58,281 nucleotides of DNA from positions 1-58,281 of the forward strand of contig JBMTBW010000003.1 of NCBI GenBank assembly GCA_049430265.1, written 5' to 3'. This DNA is from MAG-120802 sp049430265 (lineage in GTDB: Bacteria; Actinomycetota; Actinomycetes; Nanopelagicales; Nanopelagicaceae). The first letter of the stretch is position 1; each line of letters opens with the position of its first letter. Under the pieces are notes generated by a model. The model was given only the letters and a program-made list of their open reading frames with translations. It searched no databases and had not been told where the DNA came from. Both the position numbers and the translations under genes were made by a program. Shown in pieces: positions 50,719-58,281 of the stretch.

Positions 50719-52655
50719 TTAAGCTTTAGCCAGATAGTTGCAAGTGGAGCCAGGCGAATAACTGCCGAATAATCAAAACCTCTGTGTTGAATCTGCTCAA
50801 CTTTTATCTGATTATTTATTACGCCAGATCCACCATATTTAACATCATCTGTGTTTAGCGCCTCAATCCAATCTCCTGATTTAGGAATTGGAAGGTGATA
50901 GTGCTCGTGGGGAACTGGGGAGAAATTTGTAATTGAGATTATTTGAGATCCATCATCAGCCGAGCGAAGATATGCCAGAGTATTTCCTGCTCCATCATCT
51001 CCGACTAACCAGGTAAAACCAGCACTTGAACTATCTTTCTGCCAGAGAGCTGGGCTTTCTTTATAGAGAGCATTTAGATCTTTGACTAAATCTTGAACTC
51101 CCTTATGTTCGCCATATTGAGTCAAGTACCAATCAAGTGACTTGTCATGGCTCCACTCATCATTTTGGGCAAATTCAGAGCCCATAAAAAGTAATTTCTT
51201 TCCAGGGTGAGACCACATATAGCCATAGAGCGCGCGAAGAGTGGCAACTTTCTGCCAGCGATCTCCAGGGAATTTATTTACTAGAGCTGCTTTGCCATGA
51301 ACAACTTCATCATGAGAAAGTGGAAGTAAGAAGTTTTCGCTAAAAGCATAGAGAATTGAAAAGGTAATTTCATTGTGGTGATAGAGGCGATGAATCGGGT
51401 CATGAGAGAGATATTGCAAGCTGTCATGCATCCATCCCATATTCCACTTAAACCCAAAACCTAAACCATTCTCAGAAGTTGGTTTAGTCACTCCAGCCCA
51501 AGCCGTTGATTCTTCCGCAATCATCATAATTCCTGGATATCTTTTATAGGCTGTTGCAGTTGCCTCTTGCAAAAATTTCACTGCTGCTAGATTCTCACGT
51601 CCTCCAAATTCATTAGCAATCCATTCTCCCTCTTTGCGTGAGTAATCCAGATAGAGCATCGATGCCACAGCATCGACTCGAAGCCCATCAATATGAAAGC
51701 TCTCGAGCCAATAAAGAGCGCTAGCTACTAGGAAATTGCGCACTTCATTTCTTGAGTAATTAAAGATCAGCGTTCCCCAATCAGGGTGCTCACCTAAACG
51801 AGGGTCTTCATGTTCATAGAGACAAGTGCCATCAAAGCGAGCTAGTGCCCATTCATCTTTGGGAAAGTGAGCAGGTACCCAATCTAAAATGACTCCAATT
51901 CCAAGACCATGTAGGTGATCAATTAGATATCTAAAATCATCAGGGCTTCCAAAGCGCGAAGTTGGAGCAAAATATGAAGTTACTTGATAGCCCCAAGAAG
52001 GATCATAGGGATATTCACTAACTGGCATGAATTCAACGTGAGTGAATTTATATTCAATCAAGTATTGACCAAGCTCTTGAGCGAGTTGGCGATATGAAAG
52101 TCCAGCTCGCCATGAACCCAAGTGAACTTCATAGATAGATACCGGACTCTTCCAAGGTTGAAATAAACCACGGCTATCCATCCACTTCTCATCACTCCAG
52201 CAATAATTGCTCTCATTAACAATAGATGCAGTGTGTGGCGGTTGCTCGCTCTGCCTAGCTAATGGATCTGCGTGATCTACCCAACGAGAATCTCTGCCTT
52301 GAATAGCAAATTTATATTTAAGTCCTGGGCCAACGTCTTTAATGAAAACTTCCCACAGGCCGTTAGACCCAAGAGGAATCATCGGATTAATCTCTTTATC
52401 CCAGAAATTTGCATCACAAATCAAACTCACTCGTTTTGCATTAGGGGCCCAAAGGCTAAAAGCAGTTCCTATCAATTCACCGTTTTCATCTCTTTTGACA
52501 TGAGCTCCCAATACTTCCCAGAGTGATTCATGCCTTCCTTCGGTGATTAAATACATATCTAACTCACCAAGACTGCTATGCGGATTTAAATATCCAGCAG
52601 GAGGTGATTGAAAGGCGATTCGCTTTGAAAATAAATTCTTAAACAAGCGGCGCAT
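50715..52655 (-). CDS. glgB: 1,4-alpha-glucan branching enzyme
   Basis: Introduces alpha-1,6 branches into alpha-glucan. It is 646 residues, with an N-terminal CBM48 domain (GTAFSLWAPNAKRVSLI) and GH13 catalytic barrel. Catalytic residues are visible: nucleophile D in GLRVDAVASMLYLDY, acid E in MMIAEESTAW, and the HD pair in PLSHDEVVHGK. The C-terminal beta domain is complete. It lies 15 bases after glgE; branched glucan would come from GlgE-made chains. Confidence 0.96.
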   Translation of the reverse strand: MRRLFKNLFSKRIAFQSPPAGYLNPHSSLGELDMYLITEGRHESLWEVLGAHVKRDENGELIGTAFSLWAPNAKRVSLICDANFWDKEINPMIPLGSNGLWEVFIKDVGPGLKYKFAIQGRDSRWVDHADPLARQSEQPPHTASIVNESNYCWSDEKWMDSRGLFQPWKSPVSIYEVHLGSWRAGLSYRQLAQELGQYLIEYKFTHVEFMPVSEYPYDPSWGYQVTSYFAPTSRFGSPDDFRYLIDHLHGLGIGVILDWVPAHFPKDEWALARFDGTCLYEHEDPRLGEHPDWGTLIFNYSRNEVRNFLVASALYWLESFHIDGLRVDAVASMLYLDYSRKEGEWIANEFGGRENLAAVKFLQEATATAYKRYPGIMMIAEESTAWAGVTKPTSENGLGFGFKWNMGWMHDSLQYLSHDPIHRLYHHNEITFSILYAFSENFLLPLSHDEVVHGKAALVNKFPGDRWQKVATLRALYGYMWSHPGKKLLFMGSEFAQNDEWSHDKSLDWYLTQYGEHKGVQDLVKDLNALYKESPALWQKDSSSAGFTWLVGDDGAGNTLAYLRSADDGSQIISITNFSPVPHEHYHLPIPKSGDWIEALNTDDVKYGGSGVINNQIKVEQIQHRGFDYSAVIRLAPLATIWLKLN

Positions 52656-52670
52656 AGGGCTTAAGCCTAA

Positions 52671-54416
52671 TTACTTCTTGACGCGTGCGATATGGGCAAC
52701 TCTTCCCATAGGACGTGTGGGATCAAGGCGAATGAAAGTATCGCTACTCCAACTGTATTTTGCTTGATCTAGAAGGTCGGTAACCTCAAATCCCTTATCT
52801 GAAAGGCCAAGCGCTGAAAGATTCCAATGGACCATCGTTTCAATGGCTTTAAATGGATCGAGATTAACCACAATCAGAATTAGATTATCGCCCTCTTTCT
52901 TTGAGTAGGCAATTACCTGATCAGAATCGCTCTGATGAAAAGTAATATTTCTTAGGCGCTGAAGGGCAACATTTTGATTCTTTATCTCATTTAACTTGGT
53001 GATAAATGGCGCAAGAGTTAAAGATTTCTTGGCTGCGGCCTGCCAGTCGCGTACTTTAATCTCATACTTCTCACTATCTCTATATTCTTCTTTACCCTCA
53101 CCAATAGGAATGTGTTCATAGAGTTCATATCCGGCATACATTCCCCAAGATGGGCTAAGAGTTGATGCTAGAACTGCTCGAAGCGCAAAGGCTGCAGGAT
53201 TTCCACTCTGCAAATGAAAGGGCAGAATATCTGGGGTATTAACCCAGAAATTTGGGCGAAAGAAAGCACTAGTTTGATAGGCAACTTCCTTGGCATATTC
53301 CTCTAATTCAGATTTAGTAACTCGCCAAGTGAAATAGGTATAAGACTGCTGGAAACCAGCTTTTCCAAGTGCATGCATCATGGCTGGCGTTGTGAAAGCT
53401 TCAGCTAGAAAGACCACTTGAGGATATTTACTATTTATCTTTGCAATAAAATCTGCCCAGAAATTAATTGGCTTAGTATGAGGATTATCAACTCTAAAGA
53501 TATTGATTCCAAGTTCTATCCACAGCGTCACTACTCGATAGATTTCTGCAAAGAGCCCTGGATAATCATTATCAAAATTTAGGGGATAGATGTCTTGATA
53601 TTTCTTTGGAGGATTCTCAGCATATGCAATTGAGCCATCAGCTCGCTTGGTAAACCACTCTGGATTTGTCTTTACCCAGGGATGATCGGGGGAGCATTGC
53701 AGGGCTAAATCAAGTGCAACTTCTATATTATTTTTCTTGGCAACTTTAAGAAAGTATTTAAAATCATCAAAATTGCCAAGCTCAGGATTAATCGCATCAT
53801 GGCCTCCTGATTCATTGCCAATAGCCCAGGGAACCCCAGGATCAAGTGGGCCTGCGGTAAGCGAGTTGTTTTTGCCCTTGCGATGGGAGTAACCAATTGG
53901 ATGAATGGGTGGGAGATATAAAACATCAAAACCCATTTTGGCTACATCTTCAATTCGATCTGCTGCGCTTCTAAAGTTTCCAGAACTTATTGAGCCATCA
54001 CTATTTTTTTTCGCGCCCTCACTTCGAGGAAAGAATTCATACCAATTTCCAATTAGAGCTCGCTCTCGCTCAACTTTAATTGGATAACTCTCTGACTTTG
54101 AAATTAAAGCTTTTGCAAAAGCTCCAGGATTTTCTGCACTTACCTCAATATAAAAACTCCAATTACCTAAAGCCTTTGGTCTTAGATGAGCTTCAAATCT
54201 CTGGCTATTTGGCCAAATCTCAACCATCTTCTCGCGTGAGACAATTTTGCCACTTTCATCAACTAAAACAGCAAAGGCATCAAAGCTTTCATGACCTTCT
54301 CTGATTATGGTTGCAGAGATTGCAACTGCCTCATTAACTACAGCTTTGGCACCGATAAATTCTCCACCAAAGAAAGTTGCTGGAGAGATATCAATTATTC
54401 CAAAGCGAGAAATCAT
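52671..54416 (-). CDS. glgE: Maltose-1-phosphate maltosyltransferase
   Basis: Extends alpha-1,4-glucan with maltosyl units from maltose-1-phosphate. It is 581 residues, shorter than many GlgE proteins (about 650-700); the N-terminal region seems compact. Family marks are YFPRSEGA-like FEFFPRSEGA, VLYLPPIHPIGYSHRKGKNN, nucleophile D in NIFRVDNPHTKP and acid E in VVFLAEAFTTP. The start overlaps the aceE stop by 4 bases. The enzymes that make maltose-1-phosphate (TreS/Pep2, or GlgM) are not in this window. Confidence 0.94.
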   Translation of the reverse strand: MISRFGIIDISPATFFGGEFIGAKAVVNEAVAISATIIREGHESFDAFAVLVDESGKIVSREKMVEIWPNSQRFEAHLRPKALGNWSFYIEVSAENPGAFAKALISKSESYPIKVERERALIGNWYEFFPRSEGAKKNSDGSISSGNFRSAADRIEDVAKMGFDVLYLPPIHPIGYSHRKGKNNSLTAGPLDPGVPWAIGNESGGHDAINPELGNFDDFKYFLKVAKKNNIEVALDLALQCSPDHPWVKTNPEWFTKRADGSIAYAENPPKKYQDIYPLNFDNDYPGLFAEIYRVVTLWIELGINIFRVDNPHTKPINFWADFIAKINSKYPQVVFLAEAFTTPAMMHALGKAGFQQSYTYFTWRVTKSELEEYAKEVAYQTSAFFRPNFWVNTPDILPFHLQSGNPAAFALRAVLASTLSPSWGMYAGYELYEHIPIGEGKEEYRDSEKYEIKVRDWQAAAKKSLTLAPFITKLNEIKNQNVALQRLRNITFHQSDSDQVIAYSKKEGDNLILIVVNLDPFKAIETMVHWNLSALGLSDKGFEVTDLLDQAKYSWSSDTFIRLDPTRPMGRVAHIARVKK

Positions 54417-57151
54417 CCAGAGCCTTCAGTATTTCCTGGATCTGCAGCAGTGACATTGTTCAACTGATACTTTTCAATGGCTTTTTTTACAACTTTAGGA
54501 GAGATTTTGCCTTGATTAGCAAGTTGTGAAAGAGCTGCGACAACAATGGATTCTGCATCTACTTTAAAGTGGCGACGTAGCGCCCCTCTTGTATCTGATA
54601 GACCAAAGCCATCGGTTCCAAGGGAGGCAAAGTTCTGCTCCACCCAAGGAGCAATTTGATCTTGAACTGTTCTCATGTAATCACTGACTGCAAGAACGCT
54701 TCCTTTATAGTTTTTAAGTTTAGTGGTGAGGTAAGCGCTCTTCTTATTTAGAGGGTTTAGCAGATTATGACGATCAACTTCTAGGCCATCTCGCCTTAGC
54801 TCATTCCAAGAAGTGACGCTAAATACATTAGCGCTAATCTTCCAATCACTAGCAAGCAGACCTTGCGCTTTAAGTGCCCAATTAAGAGCTACTCCTGAAG
54901 CCAAGAGATTGACTTGGCGCTTAGCTCTGCGCTGTTTTTTAGCCTTTGAAAAGAGATAGATACCTTTTAATAAACCTTCAACATCTAGATTTTCTGGCTC
55001 TGCTGGTTGAACATATGGCTCGTTATAGACAGTGAGGTAGTAGAAAATATTCTCGCTATTTTCGCCATACATTCTCTTCAAACCATCTTTAACAATATGG
55101 CCTAGCTCAAATGCAAAAGCTGGATCATAGGCAACAACTGCTGGATTGGTTGAAGCTAGAAGTTGCGAGTGTCCATCTTCATGCTGCAAACCTTCGCCAT
55201 TAAGGGTTGTTCTTCCAGCGGTTGCTCCCATAACAAAACCACGGGCCATCTGATCTGCCGCTGCCCAGAATGCATCTCCAGTTCTCTGGAAACCAAACAT
55301 GGAGTAGAAAATATAAACGGGAATCATTGGTTCATCATGAGTTGAGTAGGAGGTACCAACAGCGGTAAAGGAAGCAGTTGATCCAGCCTCATTAATACCT
55401 TCATGCAGAATTACTCCAGAGGTGGACTCTTTATAAGAAAGCATCAACTCTCTATCTACTGCCAGATATTGCTGGCCATGTGGTGAGTAGATTTTCATAG
55501 TTGGAAAGAGTGAATCCATACCAAAAGTTCTAGCTTCATCGGGAATGATTGGAACAATTCGATGTCCAAGTCCCTCAACTTTTGCTAGATCTTTAAGTAG
55601 GCGAACAAAGGCCATTGTGGTGGCAATTTCTTGTGCTCCAGAGCCTCTTGTCATTACTGCAAAATCTGAATCTTGCGGCTGGGGAAGGGGTTTTGACTTT
55701 GATCGTCTTCTTGGGACGGATCCACCAAGATCTGCTCTCTTCTCCATCATGTATTGGAATTCTGGTGATTCTTTTCCGGGATGGAAATATGGTGGAAGCT
55801 TTTCATCTAATTTTTCATCATCTATTTCTAGATAGAGACGATCTCTAAGCGCCTTTAGATCTTCAAGCTTTAACTTCTTCATCTGATGGGTGGCATTACG
55901 TCCTTCAAAATGTGATCCGAGAGTCCAGCCCTTAATGGTTTTAGCAAGAATTACTGTTGGCTGGCCCTTATGGTTCATCGCTGATTGATAAGCAGCATAG
56001 AGCTTCTGATAATCATGGCCGCCGCGCTTTAGATTCCAAATATCATCATCGCTCCAATTAGCCACCATCGCAGCTGTCCTTGGATCTCGATTAAAGAAAT
56101 TCTCTCTAACAAAGGCGCCGCTTTCTGCCTTATAGGTTTGGAAATCTCCATCTGGCGTCTTATTCATTAACTCAACTAGCGCGCCATCTTTATCCATAGC
56201 AAAGAGTGGATCCCACTCTCTTCCCCAAACTACTTTGATCACATTCCATCCAGCGCCAGTAAATAAGGCTTCAAGTTCTTGAATGATTTTTCCATTACCG
56301 CGCACCGGTCCATCAAGTCTCTGCAAGTTGCAGTTAACAACAAAGGTTAAGTTATCTAGATTCTCTCTAGCAGCAAGAGTTAGCGCTGAAACGCTCTCTG
56401 GTTCATCCATCTCGCCATCGCCAAGAAATGCCCAGACATGTTGGCCAGAGGTATCTTTAATTCCGCGGTTATGAAGATAGCGATTAAAACGGGCTTGATA
56501 AATTGAATTAATCGGACCAAGTCCCATAGATACAGTTGGAAACTCCCAGAACTCTGGCATAAGTCTTGGATGTGGGTAGGAGGAGAGTCCGCCACCAGAG
56601 TGTGAGAGCTCTTGTCTAAATCCATCTAATTGATGCTCGCTAAGGCGTCCTTCAAGAAATGCTCTGGCATACATTCCAGGTGATGCATGTCCTTGGAAAA
56701 ATATCTGATCGCCGCCGCCTTGATGATCTTTTCCTTTAAAGAAGTGATTAAATCCAACTTCATATAACGCAGCAGATGATGCAAAGGTTGAAATGTGTCC
56801 ACCAACGCCAACTCCAGGGCGCTGGGCGCGATGGACCATGATCGCTGCATTCCATCTGATGTATGCCCGAATTCTTCGCTCTAGAAATTCATCACCAGGA
56901 AATTGTGGTTCACTCTCAGGTGGAATGGTGTTCATGTAATCGGTAAGACGGAGATTTGGAAGTTGAATATTTGCCTCATGAGCGCGCTTAATAAGTGAGA
57001 GCATGAGATAGCGAGCCCTTGCTGGGCCAGCATGTTTAATTAAGGAATCAAGGCTCTGGTGCCATTCGGCGGTTTCATCGGGATTGGCATCGATTAGCTG
57101 ATCCACATGGAGGTCTTGGAGATTATTCATATTCTCTGGGCCTGGGCTCAC
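54413..57151 (-). CDS. aceE: Pyruvate dehydrogenase E1 component, homodimeric
   Basis: Decarboxylates pyruvate and transfers acetyl to the lipoyl domain of E2. It is 912 residues, the single-chain AceE type used by actinobacteria. The thiamine-diphosphate motif is GDGEMDEPES ... VVNCNLQRLDGPVRGNGKI (read in two parts). The loop ESTSGVILHEGINEAGSTASF and the C-terminal domain are intact. The first codon is a GTG; an ATG 7 codons later (57130) is equally possible, as neither has a good ribosome site. E2 and E3 genes lie elsewhere. It overlaps glgE, giving an aceE-glgE-glgB unit. Confidence 0.95.
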   Translation of the reverse strand: MSPGPENMNNLQDLHVDQLIDANPDETAEWHQSLDSLIKHAGPARARYLMLSLIKRAHEANIQLPNLRLTDYMNTIPPESEPQFPGDEFLERRIRAYIRWNAAIMVHRAQRPGVGVGGHISTFASSAALYEVGFNHFFKGKDHQGGGDQIFFQGHASPGMYARAFLEGRLSEHQLDGFRQELSHSGGGLSSYPHPRLMPEFWEFPTVSMGLGPINSIYQARFNRYLHNRGIKDTSGQHVWAFLGDGEMDEPESVSALTLAARENLDNLTFVVNCNLQRLDGPVRGNGKIIQELEALFTGAGWNVIKVVWGREWDPLFAMDKDGALVELMNKTPDGDFQTYKAESGAFVRENFFNRDPRTAAMVANWSDDDIWNLKRGGHDYQKLYAAYQSAMNHKGQPTVILAKTIKGWTLGSHFEGRNATHQMKKLKLEDLKALRDRLYLEIDDEKLDEKLPPYFHPGKESPEFQYMMEKRADLGGSVPRRRSKSKPLPQPQDSDFAVMTRGSGAQEIATTMAFVRLLKDLAKVEGLGHRIVPIIPDEARTFGMDSLFPTMKIYSPHGQQYLAVDRELMLSYKESTSGVILHEGINEAGSTASFTAVGTSYSTHDEPMIPVYIFYSMFGFQRTGDAFWAAADQMARGFVMGATAGRTTLNGEGLQHEDGHSQLLASTNPAVVAYDPAFAFELGHIVKDGLKRMYGENSENIFYYLTVYNEPYVQPAEPENLDVEGLLKGIYLFSKAKKQRRAKRQVNLLASGVALNWALKAQGLLASDWKISANVFSVTSWNELRRDGLEVDRHNLLNPLNKKSAYLTTKLKNYKGSVLAVSDYMRTVQDQIAPWVEQNFASLGTDGFGLSDTRGALRRHFKVDAESIVVAALSQLANQGKISPKVVKKAIEKYQLNNVTAADPGNTEGSG

Positions 57152-57302
57152 AGGGCTATCTTTGCCTTAAATGGCGCTTTGAGTGAAATCCAAGGCGTGT
57201 GAGTTTGCCCCTTTTACCAAGTTGCTTTCTAGCCCTTAAGAGTGTGGACTTAGCCCATAAGGCTCAACTTTTGAGCGAGCTAAGAAAGTTAAGGAGAAGG
57301 CA

Positions 57303-57725
57303 TTGAGCACCCCGCCGGTGGGGCCAGGGCAACTGGCATCCCGAATGGGAATCCAGAGCGGTTTTCTCGTATTAGAGCGAGGCTTTGGAAGTGATTGCGA
57401 TGAAGCAATTCGTAGCGAGATCTCAACTGCTACTGGAAGTGAATTTCTTGATGAGAATTCTCAAGAAGTAGTAGATGCAGTTATCACCTGGTGGCGCGAA
57501 GATGATGGCGATCTAATCGATGAGTTAGTCGATTGCCTTACCTACTTAAGTGAATCAGGACCTATCTGGCTTCTAACACCAAAGGTTTCAAGGCCAGGAC
57601 ATGTTGAGCCAAGTGATATTCAAGATGCAGCCCAGACTGCAGGCTTAAGTCTCACCTCAACGCTTCCAGCATCAAAGGATTGGACAGCAACTAGATTGGT
57701 TGCGCGAAAGAGTGGAAGAAAATAA
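57303..57725 (+). CDS. DUF3052 family protein
   Basis: A 140-residue soluble protein of the actinobacterial DUF3052 family. ASRMGIQSGFLVLERGFGSDC and VVDAVITWWREDDGDLIDELVD are recognisable segments. A TTG start follows AAGGAGAAGGCA. Function is unknown; the fixed position between aceE and an AhpE-type peroxiredoxin (also seen in mycobacteria) suggests a link to the pyruvate dehydrogenase or redox protection. Overlaps the next gene by one base (TAATG). Confidence 0.87.
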   Translation: MSTPPVGPGQLASRMGIQSGFLVLERGFGSDCDEAIRSEISTATGSEFLDENSQEVVDAVITWWREDDGDLIDELVDCLTYLSESGPIWLLTPKVSRPGHVEPSDIQDAAQTAGLSLTSTLPASKDWTATRLVARKSGRK

Positions 57726-58183
57726 TGGCAATTAGTATTGGAGATCTTGCTCCTGATTTTGAATTGGTAAATCAATTTGGAGAGAAAGTTTCACTCTCCT
57801 CATTTAGAGGAAAGAAAAACGTTGTTCTAGTCTTCTTTCCATTTGCTTTTACTGGCACCTGCACTGGAGAGCTCTGCGCTCTAAGAGATGATCTATCAGC
57901 TTTCCAGAATGAGAATATTGAACTCCTTGCAATCTCATGTGATGCGATGTTTACTCAGAAAGTCTTTGCAGAGAAAGAGGGCTATAACTTCCCACTACTC
58001 TCGGACTTCTGGCCTCACGGCGCAGTTGCAAGCAAATATGGAGTATTTAATGAAGACCGTGGTCTTGCCCTCCGCGGCACATTTATTATCGATAAGGCAG
58101 GAATTGTGCGCTGGAGCGTAATAAATAGCCCTGCTGAGGCGAGAAAAATTGAGGATTACAGAAGCGCGCTAGCATCGTTATAG
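57725..58183 (+). CDS. ahpE: AhpE-type peroxiredoxin
   Basis: Thiol peroxidase reducing hydrogen peroxide or organic peroxides. It is 152 residues. The peroxidatic cysteine is C46 in FPFAFTGTCTGELCAL (PxxxTxxC pattern), with C51 five residues on as a possible resolving residue; the catalytic arginine region is near the C-terminus (ALRGTFIIDKAGIVRW). The length and motif fit the one-cysteine AhpE group. Linked to DUF3052 and aceE. Confidence 0.92.
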   Translation: MAISIGDLAPDFELVNQFGEKVSLSSFRGKKNVVLVFFPFAFTGTCTGELCALRDDLSAFQNENIELLAISCDAMFTQKVFAEKEGYNFPLLSDFWPHGAVASKYGVFNEDRGLALRGTFIIDKAGIVRWSVINSPAEARKIEDYRSALASL

Positions 58184-58204
58184 ACTGCGCAGGTATTAAA
58201 GATA

Positions 58205-58279
58205 GGGCGCTTAGCTCAGTGGTAGAGCGGCTCGTTTACACCGAGTAGGTCGGGGGTTCAAAACCCTCAGCGCCCACCA
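58205..58279 (+). tRNA. tRNA-Val (anticodon UAC)
   Basis: Acceptor GGGCGCT pairs with AGCGCCC, CCA is encoded at 58277-58279, the D-arm is GCTCAGTGGTAGAGC and the T-arm GGGGGTTCAAAACCCTC. The anticodon stem CTCG/CGAG encloses TTTACAC, giving anticodon TAC. Confidence 0.96.
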
Positions 58280-58281
58280 GA

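Noticed and set aside
1..58281. Genomic island bounded by tmRNA (left) and tRNA-Val (right)
   Set aside because: All content between is core metabolism in standard actinobacterial order; no integrase, direct repeats of the RNA ends, or composition shift were seen.
1..58281. CRISPR arrays, insertion sequences, prophage or toxin-antitoxin genes
   Set aside because: No regular spaced repeats, transposase, integrase or paired small toxin genes were found on either strand.

Overview
The window looks like a stretch of core chromosome from a small, streamlined freshwater actinobacterium, most likely of the acI / Nanopelagicales type. Four things point there. There is an actinorhodopsin-like proton pump gene. 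The gene order is classically actinobacterial: clpS-DUF2017, murI-rph-rdgB, argS-lysA-hom-thrC-thrB-rho-rpmE-prfA-prmC-glyA-wecA-atp, and aceE-DUF3052-ahpE. GC content is modest for the phylum (mid-40s percent judged by eye, not computed). Packing is very tight, with many 1-4 base start/stop overlaps and three convergent pairs whose stop codons overlap. I see no insertion sequence, prophage, CRISPR array or rRNA. The taxonomic call is inference from gene content, not from a phylogeny.

Layout. 1-3500: 3' part of tmRNA with its terminator, a small membrane protein, and the three-gene proton-translocating transhydrogenase (pntA1-pntA2-pntB). 3558-5808: argF divergent from DUF3039-clpS-DUF2017. 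5858-6634: actinorhodopsin with its own terminator and a strong ribosome binding site. 6915-9948: murI, rph, rdgB and a membrane-anchored protein with a histone-H1-like basic tail. 9997-13947 (minus strand): acyltransferase/SGNH protein, coiled-coil protein with a second basic tail, glutamate dehydrogenase. 14113-15566: metY and tRNA-Leu. 15642-18761 (minus strand): xylFGH-like sugar ABC transporter. 18983-25389: argS and the lysine/threonine genes. 25568-32619: rho, type-B L31, prfA, prmC, a degenerate tsaC-like gene, glyA, wecA-like. 32620-40828: complete F1Fo ATP synthase operon plus a secreted protein. 40834-50718: murA, a cobalamin adenosyltransferase, small unknowns, an aldehyde dehydrogenase, a hydrolase, an AI-2E family protein, DUF4032, a CnoX-like protein and an MFS transporter. 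50715-57151 (minus strand): aceE-glgE-glgB. 57303-58279: DUF3052, AhpE-type peroxiredoxin, tRNA-Val.

How it works together. Energy coupling dominates. The rhodopsin would pump protons in light, the respiratory E1 (aceE) feeds acetyl-CoA, the transhydrogenase would use the proton gradient to make NADPH, and the ATP synthase uses it to make ATP. GlgE/GlgB imply an alpha-glucan store built from maltose-1-phosphate, and the XylF-like transporter implies sugar uptake. Amino-acid genes (argF, gdhA, metY, lysA, hom, thrC, thrB, glyA) cover nitrogen, sulfur and aspartate-family metabolism.

Regulation visible in the DNA. Nine genes carry a TANNNT -10 hexamer ending 6-7 bases before the start codon with no Shine-Dalgarno site, the signature of leaderless mRNAs. 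Genes inside operons use GGAG-type sites. Using these signals I moved several starts inward from the longest reading frame: rhodopsin, murI, argF, metY, xylF, rpmE, atpZ, atpB, atpE, the aldehyde dehydrogenase and the small zinc-ribbon protein. No clearly new multi-gene defence or biosynthetic system is present. The best leads are the paired basic-tail proteins (9196-12560), a TsaC-like protein with degenerate active-site motifs, the I78-like secreted protein fused by overlap to the atp operon, and several perfect intercistronic hairpins.
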